From contig OU744721.1 in the NCBI GenBank assembly GCA_916613615.1, forward strand, positions 75,707,060 through 75,771,059: 64,000 nucleotides of DNA, in the 5' to 3' direction. This document shows positions 50,716 through 63,270 of this stretch, piece by piece. The notes beneath the pieces were generated by a model. It was not told where the DNA came from, did not search any database, and was given only the letters and a program-made list of their open reading frames with translations. Every line of letters begins with the position of its first letter. The first letter of the stretch is position 1. The translations under genes were made by a program, and so were the position numbers. The DNA is from Steromphala cineraria. Its lineage: Eukaryota > Mollusca > Gastropoda > Trochida > Trochidae.

Positions 50716-53700
50716 TCAAAGGACAGCCAGAACCCTGACATCTCTTGTAATGACACAAACACCTGCCACTGGACACAAGTAGTCTATATGAATGGCTTGA
50801 AGAGCAAATAAATCTGGTTGAGTGATGCCAGTGAGATGCGCCATCTGTCTTAAAGGCACACTTTGAGCTCCTCTTATATCCCCATGATAGCGAGGTATAT
50901 CACCATAATGTTGCACTTGACAGGTGGACATGTGTTTGTCTCAACCAGCTGATTATTCCCTAGTAATGTCTTTATTGTTTGCCATTAATTGCTTTACTGT
51001 TGTGCAGTTAACCTCTTTATGATGTTTATAGCTAAGAGTTTCCTGTCAATGTCTTGTCGAAAGGTGTTATTGTAAAGGTTTGATATTGCTTTTATGACTG
51101 AAATGCTTCATATGAGATTCACATCTTAAAGGGACAGTTCTATTAGGGTATTTTTTGTGGAAATGAAATTTATGAGTACTTCCCTTGTTATACTTATATA
51201 TGATTATTACATGAGTATTTCACACTTTCATTATGTTAGTGAGGGGAACATTTAAGTTGTTCTAGATTTAATATTTGACAAAGAGTAGAATGCATCATTG
51301 ATACCTCTTGAATTTCATTTCTGCAAAAAAATATCCTGATAGGACTGTCCCTTTAACTGATCTATTTTCAATACGAATATTTGTGATATTATTATGTAAT
51401 AATGATGAAAAGAGAATAACATCAATATGTTGAACTCATTACTACATACATATGTTATATCTACAACATATCACTTCCTTCTTTTTCATTTGTCAATGAA
51501 GGTTCCATTCAATTAAAAGTATCTTATTTCAAAACAGATAGCCATGCAACAATAATATGGATTAAGTTTAGGTTAAAGAAACAAGGAGAGCAGAGATTTG
51601 ATATATATATATTTGTTTTGTCACATATCTTTATGATTAGATACATATACATAAATAAATATATATATGATTTGAAAAGCTCAAAACAATCAAGTGGTTA
51701 TTTGAACAACGTGCATATACATAACAGACTTTTGCAGATTCACATATAAATATATGATAAAACACACCTGATGAAAGTTTACACATGATATCATAATTGA
51801 TATCCAAAAAAAATTAATGAATTTCAAAATGCATACAAAATCATGAATATAAATTTTAATATGGTTGTGTTTTGGTTGAATAAAGAACCTGAAATAAATC
51901 GTATGAAAAAAACACTCAATAATTTCTTTGTTTATTTAGCGCATTTCACCACAATATCGCCAGGTGTATGTTTGTGAAATAAGCCTTACAAAAACTCTAG
52001 TAACAGACTACCCCATATGGAGCACCTCAAAAGGGAGAGTGTAATAAAGTATACAGTATTTATTTAGTGACTGTATGGTTGTCAGGGCTAGCGATGAGGT
52101 TCACCGCTGGGTCATTACAAGGCAGCTAATTGTGTCCGAAATACAGAGCAATACCCTGCGGTCAGCAAGCAAACATAGCATACCGGTATACTGACCGGTG
52201 TCCACGCGCACCTGTGTCGTCTGGAGATTGGATGATAGTTGTGGTCACTTTGGTCCACTTCTGCTCTGTATGAAAAGAGAGAATTAATACATTTTATTTT
52301 TATTCTAAAGTCCTGCAACACCTTTTTTGCTGAAATGCATTTGAAATTCATTGTGACAAACAGTGACAATCTGTCACCGTAAAATCAACTACAGAAACTA
52401 GTACATCGTCCGGTTAAACCATGGAAAGCATCCTTATGAATCTGATAATAAGTTATAAAGGATGTTAACCGTCTCTCGGTTAGAAACCCTTTAGACGAGA
52501 CATCGTTTCTAACATTAAGATAATCGGTAGTACAATGAGATGTATGGTCCGTTTTAAAGTATACATACGTGATATATTTTGAAAAATGGTGTAAGTAACA
52601 ATAATATGCTAATAGTCCATTGAAAGGGAAAATCTATATAACATATATGTAATGTTAAAAAGGGTTTATTCATTGCAAAAGGAATCACAGAATAAAGTTT
52701 TCTTAATTTTCGAAAATACTGGATTAACACTGAGCCAATCTTTATATATATTGCTGGTTCAGTTTCTTACGATATTTTATAATTTGATGGATGTTTTGTT
52801 TGGTGATTATATGATTTCCTAACGTGCCAAGTGAAGTTTTTAAGGTGTCCTGAAAAAGCTGTAAATACGCTTTGAATATGATACGAATACAGACCACTCG
52901 AATATATTGGTCTCAGAGACGAGGATTTCTAAAATCACATCGATATTCCACAAGGACTAATTGCAAAAACATGTTATTTTACGAATCGGAAAGTGTCGCA
53001 AAGAAGCATAAACCTCTTAACTATTATCATCTGCATGACAGGAATATTATTTGAATCATGATATAGATAAAGACTATATAATTGCAAGCACAAACTTAAT
53101 AATTGAACGTTAGAGACGAAATGCATATATTTTAGTTTTAGCTCAATTTGTTGTCCGTTTGTATTTTGCAACAGCTCTTTTTTTTTAGTGCATTGTCTCT
53201 TTTTCATTTTTGTACATTTAATGATGTATCATAGTGTGTGTGCTCTCTGTATGTAGGAAATGAAAGGTAAATAACCAATACTTCAATCTCATATAGTATA
53301 CATTCAAGTTTGTAGACATAATCTTTTTAGAAGGTTGCCATGTTTAAAACGATTAGGTGAGGATACTGAAAGGTCAAACGACAGATCGATATCTTTTATT
53401 ATTTCAAGTTTCAATGTGATATAGATGCTATCATACTAGGGCTTTAACTTCCAGTATCACCCAAGGGTGAGGGTCACAGACGGGGACCTTGACCGTCAAC
53501 TTGTTAACCCTTTTAGTAGCGTCTCAAACCAAGGAAGTATGTATATGAGCTATGTTTATATGTTTCCCTTGGTTGTATATTGACTACTCAAAAATGTCTC
53601 ATCTCAATATATGTTCATGATAAGCTTTGTAATTGTATAATCCAATAATAATTTCTTCTGTTGTTGAGTATTCGAATTAAAATGTATGTTTTACTTTAAG

Positions 53701-53780
53701 AGCAAAGTCTTTGTTCTGAATATTAGGATTCGCCAAACGAAAGTAGATGTCTTTCAAATAGTTCTATGCGATATTTCATC
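50716..53780. other. intergenic, one MITE
   Basis: AT-rich. Apart from the TTAA MITE at 51130-51352 I see no gene. Short open frames here lack domains or splice context. Confidence 0.5.
51130..51352. mobile_element. TTAA-flanked MITE, 223 bp, family copy 1
   Basis: TTAA at 51126-51129 and 51353-51356. Ends AGGGACAGTTCTATTAGG and, on the other strand, AGGGACAGTCCTATCAGG. The interior matches the element at 58026 over most of its length (TTTTTTGTGGAAATGAAATT, GAGTACTTC, TTAGTGAGGG, ACATTTAAGTTGTTCT). Confidence 0.88.
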
Positions 53781-53781
53781 C

Positions 53782-53862
53782 CATTCTCTCCCTACAGAGG
53801 CAGATCAAGTCATAAAATGTTCAACATTTCTTGACTTGATCTGCCTCTGTGGGGAGAGAATG
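53782..53862. mobile_element. 81-bp near-perfect hairpin with 8-bp direct repeats
   Basis: Arms 53782-53819 and 53825-53862 pair along almost their full length (ATTCTCTCCCTACAGAGGCA against its complement, with three differences in total). ATTTCATC stands at 53773-53780 and again at 53863-53870, as a target-site duplication would. This may be a minimal hAT-type foldback MITE or a hairpin RNA precursor. Confidence 0.6.
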
Positions 53863-53870
53863 ATTTCATC

Positions 53871-56040
53871 TGTGTAAATATTTAATTAATATCATCTACA
53901 AGGACGAGTTTATAAAGCATAAACAAGAACTGCGCGATGAATACACGACCTTGTGCACAATTGCCATATTCACACCCTTCCTGAAACTTTTATGAACTGA
54001 ATTCTCTCGACGTAGAATGTGTAATGAATACCGTATGGGTGGGTGATTTTACGACATGGTAAACTAGGTGTATATGGCGGGAGAATATTACTTTTCCACC
54101 GCTTTATACGACCCATTTACTCGGTTTCACGGCGTCTACGGAAGTTAAAACCATGTGGAGAGGAAGTTTTCTCAAGGTCGACCTATAATCGTGACTGATG
54201 CAAGAAACTACAACTAGTGTGAACAATGGCTAAAGTTGTGTAACTCCGTAAAAAAGGTAGCACACAGTTTTATATTGTGAACGCACTAAGCTTCGATACA
54301 GCATTCAAGTCGTAGTTTAAACTAGTTCACAAAACTAAAGCGGGTCAAATATTTGATGCCCATGTTTCTGATATCGTTTATACCCATCATAATTTTATAT
54401 CAAACTGGGTGGAATCATTTACATTATTACTTCCTATGTCAGTATATAAAGTACATTATTGCAAGTCAATTTTACTATGTTATTGGTCTTATTATTCCAG
54501 TTTATCAGTGAAACTAAATAATTGCTATGAGCATATTGAGCATCAATGATATCAATGACTATGATGGGTTTACTTTTGATACTTTGCTTCTGTTAACTAT
54601 CTGTCGTTTTGCTTCGAATATACATCCTATATATCCTAAGGAGAGGGTATTTGAAATTAAACAACAGTTCCTAATCCTTTTCCATGAAAGTAAAATTCAA
54701 TGCCGTAAAAGGTTGTATTAGTCTAATTAGAATTCAGCTCTCAAACATGTAATGTTTTAGCAATAAAAAACGAAAGTGACAGGGAGGATTTGTTTATTCA
54801 TTGTTTTTATTCAAAGAATACGTTTTATTAAAACAACTATCGTCTCAATCGTACATGGTCAACTTACTACAAACATGTATTTGGCATATGGATTGTACTT
54901 ACATAATAACTCGATCATTCAAAGTAAAGTTATTAGTAACAAGTATCAATTAATAATAGAAATATAAAATAATAATAGAAAAAAATTTTCTTCATGTAAT
55001 TGCATACACATGTTGGCATAACTATACTTATTGTTAAACAACGAATGAAAGTTTTTTGCATATGAAACAAACAATAAGCCTACAATCTGTTGTATAAGTA
55101 ATAAAGTGTTATCGCACATGATATCAAAGTTCAATAAAGATACATCGTAGGTCTATATAAAAGTGACAAACAACTAATTTATGGACAAATACAAATTTTC
55201 AACACTTTAAAACTACATACATAGAGCAGTCTTTACAACATAAAATATATCATTTTCGATTGGTTTAAACAACATTATATTAAGGTAACAATCATTTATA
55301 AATGTAAGTGTACGATTAAGGAATTAACCATATAAAGAAAATTATAAAATTCCACTATGATATAGAAAAATTCATATGTGGCAAAGACAATGAAGAATTT
55401 TTAAAAAAATGGACTGGCTGCTTCACAACATAAATCTCCTCCCTCTCTCTCTCTCTCTCTCTCACTTATTTTCCCTGTTTTTTCTCTCTAATTTTTTTAA
55501 TTTTTTAAAAATTAAACTTTAATTAGATTTAATATACTGACACAGATTTAAGACGCCACAATATTTGTTACTTATTGTCAAAAATATGTAATGCGATTCC
55601 GCATCACGTAGGATCGTATTCACTGTTAAAATGGTGGTAACTTCTGTGTAATAAAGTTCGAAAAAATATATATATATATATAAAATGTAAAGTTTAAAGA
55701 CAAAAAAAAAGAAGGTCGCAATCTCAATATCACTTGAAGATGCATAATTTGATAACATAAACTAAAGTGTGTAATGTTTCATGGAAAATATAACCTTGAT
55801 TTTTTTCGTTCAGAAAATTCATACCAAATTGAATAGCAATCCAAACAATATCTTTTTTCAAAGTTCTCAAAATCGATATGTAAGCCAAGATAAACATAAT
55901 ACCGTTCAAATATACACATGACAAAACCCACGTGTCACGTGTTATCTGCTAGGCGGCAAATGCGTTTGATCTGTAACTATGACGTAACTTAAGGTCACTT
56001 CACCGGCCGGTCTCGTCGCTTACTGTTATCACGTGCAATA
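53871..56040. other. intergenic with microsatellites
   Basis: AT-rich. (CT)n at 55442-55463 and (AT)n at 55667-55682. A 64-codon open frame at 54527 is not recognisable. Confidence 0.5.
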
Positions 56041-56657
56041 TCTATAGAGGTGGGCTCCCAGCTGACAGACAGGCATCTGACAGACGCATTAAACCAACAA
56101 CATTTACAGTTCAGTGCACAACTTGGTTACTTCTTGTTACCTATTCATTGTATTATGGACTAGTCCAAATAAAAGACAAAAGACACAAGAGTGAATTTGA
56201 AAGTGAGTTTGTATATGAAAATGAGTAAAATATTGTATAGTACATTTCACATAATTATTATGTAGCACATTTCACATAAATATTTATTTAATGTATACAC
56301 AAAGAAATTAATTAAGCACCCTCCTATTTTGTAAAATGAACTTGGGTGCTCTTGGACTATTGGGATTTCTTTTATATGTATTGACAACTCAAGATATAAG
56401 ATAAGCCATTATCTTTGACAGTGACCAATTAATGTCTTTGTGCAGTTTTTTAAATTTGATATTTGATAATTTTGTGATTTTGAAGGTTCATACTGCTTTA
56501 ACGATTGACTTTTGCTATGGGGTTATTTACTAAAAAATCATCAATTCTCCCTAGAGAATGATAAGAATCACATTGCAGAAAATAATATTGACTTTCATTT
56601 TAAATTTTAAGGTAACTTGGATTTTGACTAAAAAATACCAAGTTTTTGTAAAACAAG

Positions 56658-57057
56658 TTATTCAGTGACAGTGAATCGTAAACCGTATGGAAACAGAATG
56701 TTATGTATGGTGTCTTCGACATTACATTGATTGCATAGATTATTTGGTGCTTTCCCTATTTTGTGGAGATAAACCCCGTTGCAAACATTGTTAAGCCTAA
56801 GTCTAGTTATGGCTACATCAACCCTTCTAAAGTTGTGGAAGTTTTTAACATTTGTAACTTTTGTAGGTTGTACTTGATAGTACTGGGTTGTTGTTGTTGG
56901 ATTGGGGTTTAACGTCTTCTTCACCATACGGTGATGTCGCCGACGTGATAGTACTGGGTATGTCCCCAGTTGCCTTTAAAGTTTGTGTTGTATTCATCCG
57001 TTCTAATTGATTTAACAATGCTCTTAATTTCTTTTTAAGTAAATGGTATGTTGACAT
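56658..57057 (-). pseudogene. LINE (non-LTR retrotransposon) ORF2 C-terminal remnant
   Basis: Minus strand. The downstream part (56658 to about 56875) codes a stretch typical of the end of non-LTR reverse transcriptase ORFs: a T-R-L-R-L-N block, H-K-I-G, then L-C-N-Q-C with a following H-N-I-L, the C-x2-C...H pattern seen there. The upstream part (about 56960-57057) is in a different frame, separated by the short insertion at 56889-56946. The fragment stops before any catalytic domain, so it is dead. The clade cannot be told from this piece. Confidence 0.65.
56889..56946 (-). mobile_element. 5'-truncated SINE tail, 58 bp, 13-bp TSD
   Basis: On the minus strand it reads into GACGTTAAACCCCAATCC and ends in (CAA)n, the tail I associate with mollusc SINEs. 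A perfect 13-bp duplication GATAGTACTGGGT flanks it (56876-56888 and 56947-56959). Insert plus one duplication is 71 bp, which shifts the host LINE frame. Confidence 0.75.
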
Positions 57058-57527
57058 AGTGAGATACAGTCAATGTTCCCTTATATACATTTATTGAGTT
57101 CAGTCAATTACCAAGTGAGAAGACAGGATTAAAACATACACTTTCATAGTAACAAGATGAAAACATCACTAGTTAACATTAAAAAAAAAAGTGAGAAGAC
57201 GCTCTTTAAAATCATTTAACAGCAACAACAGCTTATAAAAACATAACATAAAATCACTTTGAAAATTAAATAGCCTATGAAAACAATTTTGAGAGTAGAA
57301 GACAGATTATTATTTGATCCTCTGATCACAAGGAAAACCTATATTGTTTTAAGTGTTTGTTAATGAAGCTTAATCTGATGAGAAGTCGCCCTCTGCTCTA
57401 ATCGGACTGTGGACTGTTCCATTATCTCTGTAGGGGATTACCTAGTTAATCTTCAACTGAGTGTCTGTCAGCTACCTGTCTGTCAGATGCCTGTCTGTCA
57501 CGCGGGAGATAATCTCTATAGACGTGA

Positions 57528-59540
57528 GATTCTGCACATATGTACTTGAACTTGAAACTTTAATCTCGACCAAACAACTTGACTGTTTCATCTGTATTGT
57601 TTAATCGAAGCGACTGGACAGGCTGCAGTCTCGAGTAGTACAAATCTTTGTGGTAAAAATGGTCCAATTTAGCTGTTTGGCTGTCTCACGTAGACTTTGA
57701 GTTCAACTTTCATTGAAACTTTTAAATAAGAGACGTTATAATATGTTAATCTGAATTGAGTTATTTCGTTTGTCTGGTTTAAAAAAAAAAATTATTCGAA
57801 GTAACTCTTTGATCATTTAGTTAATACTTAATTTTAAGACATTCGTTTATTTGGTAATGAAAAGTTACATTAAATGTTGTATTGTCATATTTTGGATTTC
57901 TTGCATCAATTGTATTATAAAAGAAATGTCTGACTTGAAAAGTATTCAAACTCGTTAACACCAAAGGCATGAACTAATTTGACTCAATGTTAAAACGACA
58001 TACACGAAGTATAGCCTTCACTTAAAGGGACAGTCCTATCAGGGAATTTTTGTGGACATAAAATTCAAGAGTACTTCAATGTTCATACTTATATATGAAT
58101 ATCACATAATTATTTCACACTTATTTTCATATATGTTAGTGAGGGTAACATTTAAGTTGTTCTTGGTTAAACAATATGACAAAGAAGATAATGCATCACT
58201 GTGTCCTCCTTAATTTTCAAAAAAGAACCCTGATAGGACTGTCCCTTTAACCGGAATGGACGAAGTTTCCAGAACAACGTCTACAGCAGTGCTCGGCAAC
58301 ACGTCCTTTTAGTTTAGTTTATTTAGATAGGTTTTCCCTTTTCATACATTTCATGGCAAACTAAAAAGATGATCTTGAATATATTTGTTTTAAATACATT
58401 AAGTATTTAGACAAATACTGTTAATAAAATGTTATTGTTTATTATAAAAGATGCTTATCGTATTTAATAACAAAGGTCAATATGTAAAATTAGACAAGAT
58501 CAACCCATGTTAAATTGTTAATTACCTATTTGTTTATGTGATATAGAGCTTGAATTAGTCTCGTATAAAATTCCTGCACCCGCGAACCCTGGAGCGAAAC
58601 TTCAAGTCCAAGCAAGCACTTGTTTACCTCTGTAATTGAACTCACGAGGCACCGGGCCAATTAGCCAGTTATTCTTATGTCTATTGTGATGTCGTTTAAT
58701 TGTCGTGTTCTATTTTGGGTTTTGATCTTTTGGAAATGGAATGTTACGAAGGCTGTATTCTTAGAATAATCGCTTTTAAATTCAGAAATTAGTTAAATGA
58801 AGAAGTATTCACTATCAATATCATATGTTTATGCAATTGAACCTCAAATACCGTTTGTGGGAAATGAATAAAAATAAAAGCTAATCTCTGTTGCAAATTT
58901 GAATTAACTTTACTTTTCAAAAGTTAAGTTGAAAATTAATGTAATATATAATATAATATGTTTTATTCCATAACTCAGCTTGCATTGCACAAGTCCTATG
59001 AAATATTTTTTCACTTTCCAAATTGGGGTACTGCGTGTCACCGTAGTCCTAATGAATATTCAAATGATATTTATTGACAAATAATGTTGTCTTACCTTAC
59101 TCGAAAACATCTTGTGTATTACTATTTATAGGTAAACAACTTGCGTGCCCTTTGTCACGTATCTATATCTTACATTTATTGATGCAAAGTACTTCGTTTT
59201 TAAATAACAAGTATACAATGGAAAACTTTCTTTCTACTATTTCCATGTCTGACGTTTCCTAAATATTGAAATATTCGCTTGAGAAATCGTCTTTGTATTG
59301 ACAAAAGAAATCAGCTGCTGACCCAGTTTTGGGGAATTTCCTATCGAACATGTGTGACCCTTTGAACCGGCGAACCGGCAAACCGGCTAACAAAGCTTTC
59401 TTTCCCTACAAATTTGGCTACACATATACCACAAAGTTTGATTTAACATTCGCCAATTATGCATCTAAATGACATATTGTGTCATTTGCAATTACTGTTA
59501 TTAAAAAACTCGCATAAAGAACAGTTGAGTTGGAAGCCTT
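57528..59540. other. intergenic before the DDIT4-like gene
   Basis: AT-rich with the TTAA MITE at 58026. GCGTG cores (59033, 59142) and CACGT (59156) lie 0.6-0.7 kb before the gene. These would be minimal hypoxia-factor sites, but the five-base core is weak evidence. Confidence 0.45.
58026..58246. mobile_element. TTAA-flanked MITE, 221 bp, family copy 2
   Basis: TTAA at 58022-58025 and 58247-58250. Ends AGGGACAGTCCTATCAGGG, perfect over 19 bp. Sister copy of the element at 51130. Confidence 0.9.
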
Positions 59541-59545
59541 TGTTT

Positions 59546-59725
59546 TGACGTCCCTGACCTTTCATCTTTCACTTGTGACCGCTGACCTTTCACTGCAGCC
59601 AGTGCGAGAGCTGTGATTGGTTGATAGAGGAGGCGTAACGCTACTACGTTCCAAATAAGGAATGATTATGCTAATGTTCATCCGGGTCTTCTTTATAATC
59701 AGCTGATTTGTCACCGGCTCAGTAC
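59546..59725 (+). promoter_or_regulatory. promoter of the DDIT4-like gene
   Basis: In order: TGACGTCC (CRE-like, 59546), CTGACCTTTCA twice (59554 and 59582, complement of the AAAGGTCA nuclear-receptor half-site), GATTGG (inverted CCAAT box, 59615), a perfect CArG box CCAAATAAGG (59651-59660), TATA-like TTTATAAT (59692-59699) and initiator-like TCAGTA (59719), 27 bp further on. The spacing of the last two is right for a TATA-Inr core. Motifs are seen; function is inferred. Confidence 0.6.
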
Positions 59726-59928
59726 AACGCTGACTTCACCGACAGAAGGAGAGCTTGTTTGACATTTCAGACGTTTAGCTGACGAAAATACCTAGATTTG
59801 GAAGTTGTGAACTGCAGTCTTTCATATATCTAGCATGTACTTTTAACTGGTAACGAAGTTTATCAGCTGACTTCAACGTAAATCCGTTACTTGACGAAGG
59901 AGTTTGATTGCAAATATCGTTCAACACA
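59725..59928 (+). other. 5' UTR of the DDIT4-like gene
   Basis: Inferred from the initiator to the start codon. It contains one tiny upstream frame (ATG 59835, stop after three codons), which could modulate translation. Confidence 0.5.
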
Positions 59929-61243
59929 ATGTTCGATCAGGTGGCACATAGATTGAAAGATCTTTTCAAAAACTTGTCTGAAAAAGTGGAAAAGAAGTCG
60001 GATTATTCACTTGTCATTGAGACAGACTTCGAGCACGACAAATTCAAAGACCAAATAGGTAAGTAAACGATGCATTATCGTCAAACGAGAAATCTTATTC
60101 AGTAGAGCCGGGATGGGACTCTGAGTCTAGGCGGAAGCAGACGATATTTGACAGCTCTTTTGTTTAAATGAAAGGCTTATGATTGACAGATACGTGAAAT
60201 TTTAGCAATATATAGTTGTTTAGGAACAACACTATACATATATAGCTTATGGGTTCATTGTGATATTGAAATAAGTCAATGACTGAACACGTCAAATGCA
60301 AAACGTATTGTTTAGGTCACGTGACATTCATGTCACATTTTTCTGAATCATACCGGTAGATTTAGAGTTATTGATTTACTATGACTTATATTTTTATGTT
60401 ACAAAATGTAATTTGGCGTAACATATTTATCATATATGTGTATAAGTTTTAGAACATAGAAACGCTTAATTTTGTCACAGTTCGATTTTTTTTAAAATGC
60501 CAAATGATTTGAATGAAAATAACCTTAATAACTCAATAACTTTCATACTTATGCAAAGATGATTTAAATTAAATGAAGACTCATGCCAGGTTATTTCTAA
60601 AAAGAGAATATTCTTTCACTTTGGTATCTATAAGCAAACAAAGAAACTTAGAAGAGCTTTAAACATTTGATTGAAAATAATTAATTTTTAAAATTTTTGT
60701 TCTTAATTAAGAAAATGGAACATCAATTCATGTTTATTGATTCACATACTAAAAGACCTTTTACTCATTTCAGAATCTCACATTCCCGGGTTGAACAGCT
60801 ATGGATCATTTGAAGACACTTATGAATATGACCAATGCCAAGTGTTGAAGAGCAGAATTGAAGATGCTTTACGACATGCAAGAGAAAACAAACTTCAGTG
60901 TGAAATTCTGTTTCCATGTGGACTGATATCCAAGATATCTCAAGATGTTGTGCGGATGTCGCAGGACGAACCTTATGGACTAAGGGGCTGTTTATTGTAT
61001 ATCAACTTGGAGGGGAAGAATTCATCTCGACAGATTGGCAGAATCGACTGTGATACTAGAACTGTTTCAACATTTGAACTTCATCTGAGTTTGAAGGAAG
61101 ACAATAGAGGCTGGGTTATGATCCAGAAACTTTATGTAACCATAAAGGGGTGCTTCAAGAATTCTCGCTGGAGAGCTCTACCTAAAATCCTTTGTTCGGG
61201 ATTTCAATTAGAGAAAACAAAACTTTACAGAAGTAACAACTAA
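59929..61243 (+). CDS. DDIT4: DDIT4/REDD1-family protein, two exons (59929-60058, 60774-61243)
   Basis: Exon 1 codes 43 residues plus one base, donor G|GTAAGT. The intron is 715 bp, acceptor CTCATTTCAG. Exon 2 completes a 199-residue protein with TAA at 61241-61243. Human DDIT4 is 232 and DDIT4L 193 residues. The RTP801_C domain fills exon 2: F-P-C-G-L, then D-V-V-R-M-S then E-P-Y-G-L-R-G-C, an acidic/hydrophobic beta region, and the G-F-x(n)-K-L-Y end, all as in REDD1 and fly Scylla/Charybde. The start has A at -3, and the first 43 residues are a variable, charged N-terminus. Known role: a cytosolic, stress- and hypoxia-induced protein that restrains TORC1 through TSC1/TSC2. Whether it is co-orthologous to both vertebrate genes cannot be told here. 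Confidence 0.9.
60059..60773 (+). other. intron of the DDIT4-like gene
   Basis: 715 bp, phase 1, GT-AG. AT-rich, nothing recognised inside. Confidence 0.85.
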
Positions 61244-62120
61244 GTGAAAGACAATCTTAGCCTTGACAAGAACATGACAATCAAGTGTGATACATCTGAA
61301 TGAACGACTTGTTTTATTGTTTACATTTTGAGTGCTGAGAGAATGAATGTTGAGATATGATTGAAGTTGTTGTGATAATTCATAAATATGTTAGTTTGGT
61401 TGAAGGACAGATCTTGATCAATGAAGATCCCAAGTCATGCCAAACATGAAGACTGTGATACAACATGATGAGCTGAGGCAATGCTTATTGAGAAAAATCT
61501 TGTTTTATTGGCTGCACTCTTAGTATGTAGATTCATTACATAGAAATAGCTTTTGGCACTTTTGAAAATAATCAAAACATTAGTTAGGTACAAGTTACAA
61601 ATAGTATAGCTTGTAGTTGAATGTACATACTCACATGAGGTAGCCTATTAGAGCCCTTTTAGTTTTGTCTTTCAGTGTTTTCCATCCATATAGACAAAAT
61701 GTCAAAAAATCGCAAAATGCCAGAATCATACCCTGAAAGTGCTACTTTGATAAGACAGTTTGTCAATTAATTATAAGAATATTTGTAATATTAAACCATA
61801 TTTATCAGATAAACTTTTCTAGTGGTGCAAGCACTTCCATAATGTGATATTATATTAAAATTTCTAAATTATTTGATATTCATGACTTTTAATGTCAAAA
61901 ACATAATTTGAAAAAACAAATATTAAAAAGATTTCACAGTTGTACAAATGAAATGCTCTGGCTTAACTTAAATCTCAAGTGATGACATCAACAGTGATAT
62001 AAACTTGTCAGCTGTTGCTGATATTCATGGAAGGCTTCCATCTAATCTTTGTTGATCAGCATTTACAGCTTTTACTGACCATGTCCTGCCACTCAAGTGC
62101 AATAAATGTTCTTTAACTAT
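61244..62120 (+). other. probable 3' UTR of the DDIT4-like gene
   Basis: AATAAA at 62101-62106 with GT-rich sequence after it is the first good polyadenylation signal; another is at 62487-62492. AT-rich with ATTTA elements, which would fit the short mRNA half-life known for vertebrate DDIT4. Confidence 0.55.
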
Positions 62121-63270
62121 GGCAAGTCTTCGTGGCTCTTAGTGGGGTTCATTTTCCCTCGTGCAAGTATTTGCAGGGTGCTAGTCCTCTAACTTCATGT
62201 CATTCTTCAGAGATGTTGAAGTTATGTCCCATGCCACATTTTTCATTTTCTTACATTAAATATTTTTCAATTTTATCAGTTTGTTTGTCTTTTCTATTTC
62301 TTTTTTTGCAGATTTCATCTGATGTGATTTTGAGGGTGTTTTGAGTAAAGTAAAGTGTTGATTATTTAGAAATCGAGAAGTTTAGATGATTACAGAACGA
62401 GTTCTATAAATTTTCAACTTCTTATTGCAAAATATTACTTTTTGGTGTCTATTAGGATACTGTTAACAATCAAGTTATGATCGTGAAATAAAGAAGTTGT
62501 AAATGCATAGAACTAGTACCCTATATATTTTATCTGTCCATCCTCACATCATGTGATCCATGAGCAATCATATGCCTTTTGATACACTGACCTTTTATGA
62601 TAGATTGGTTTGAAGCCAATGCATAAGCCTTGAAGTATTAACAGTGACTTAGTGCATTTCTTGAATGAGGTTTGAAACAAAACATCCATGTTCATATCCT
62701 GCTTGTAGTTTAAAAAAAGTGTTCTATCGCTGAAAATATCAAAGTAAAGAGGCAGTGCCAGTGGCACATCCTATTTTTGCGTGAATTGGGCGGGGGGGAT
62801 GTAACCTAAATGACATGATTTGACTAGATTATTATTTTTCAGAAGTTCAGATTAATTTCTCTGAATTGGCCACTAAGAAAAATTTGTCACCCATATATTA
62901 ATAAAGCTGTACACAACATATCCCATGCATACACAAAATTCTGGTCTCAAATGTGTCTGCAACAGACATGTTGTTGAAAAGACTTTCATAGAACACAGAT
63001 AAATGGGTTTATGTATTGGTTTACAACACAAGTAAGACTAAAATGAAACAATATAGATTCATCTATTATTCAAAGGTTCGCTCTTTAAAATATGGTTCAT
63101 AAAACTGACAAAATCAAATGAATCATTCTGAAAAAAAAAGAACACAGATAACAATTAATTGAAAAACTCAATTAATTTTAAAATAGCCAGAAACAAACCA
63201 GCTTCTTCTTAGATGGTCATTTCAAAGACATTGTCAACTTTTGTTTTATGTCGATGTGCAGGAATCCTGG
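62121..63270. other. intergenic, nothing recognised
   Basis: AT-rich. A short G-run (GGGCGGGGGGG) lies near 62790. No gene or element supported. Confidence 0.5.

Larger units (their letters stand above)
56041..57527. repeat. inverted-repeat pair about 1.4 kb apart
   Basis: TGACAGACAGGCATCTGACA near 56062 is repeated inverted near 57480-57499. CTATAGAG and CTCCC boxes outside it on both sides extend the diverged arms to about 50 bp. Between the arms lies the LINE remnant. No duplication flanking the pair could be fixed. Confidence 0.6.
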
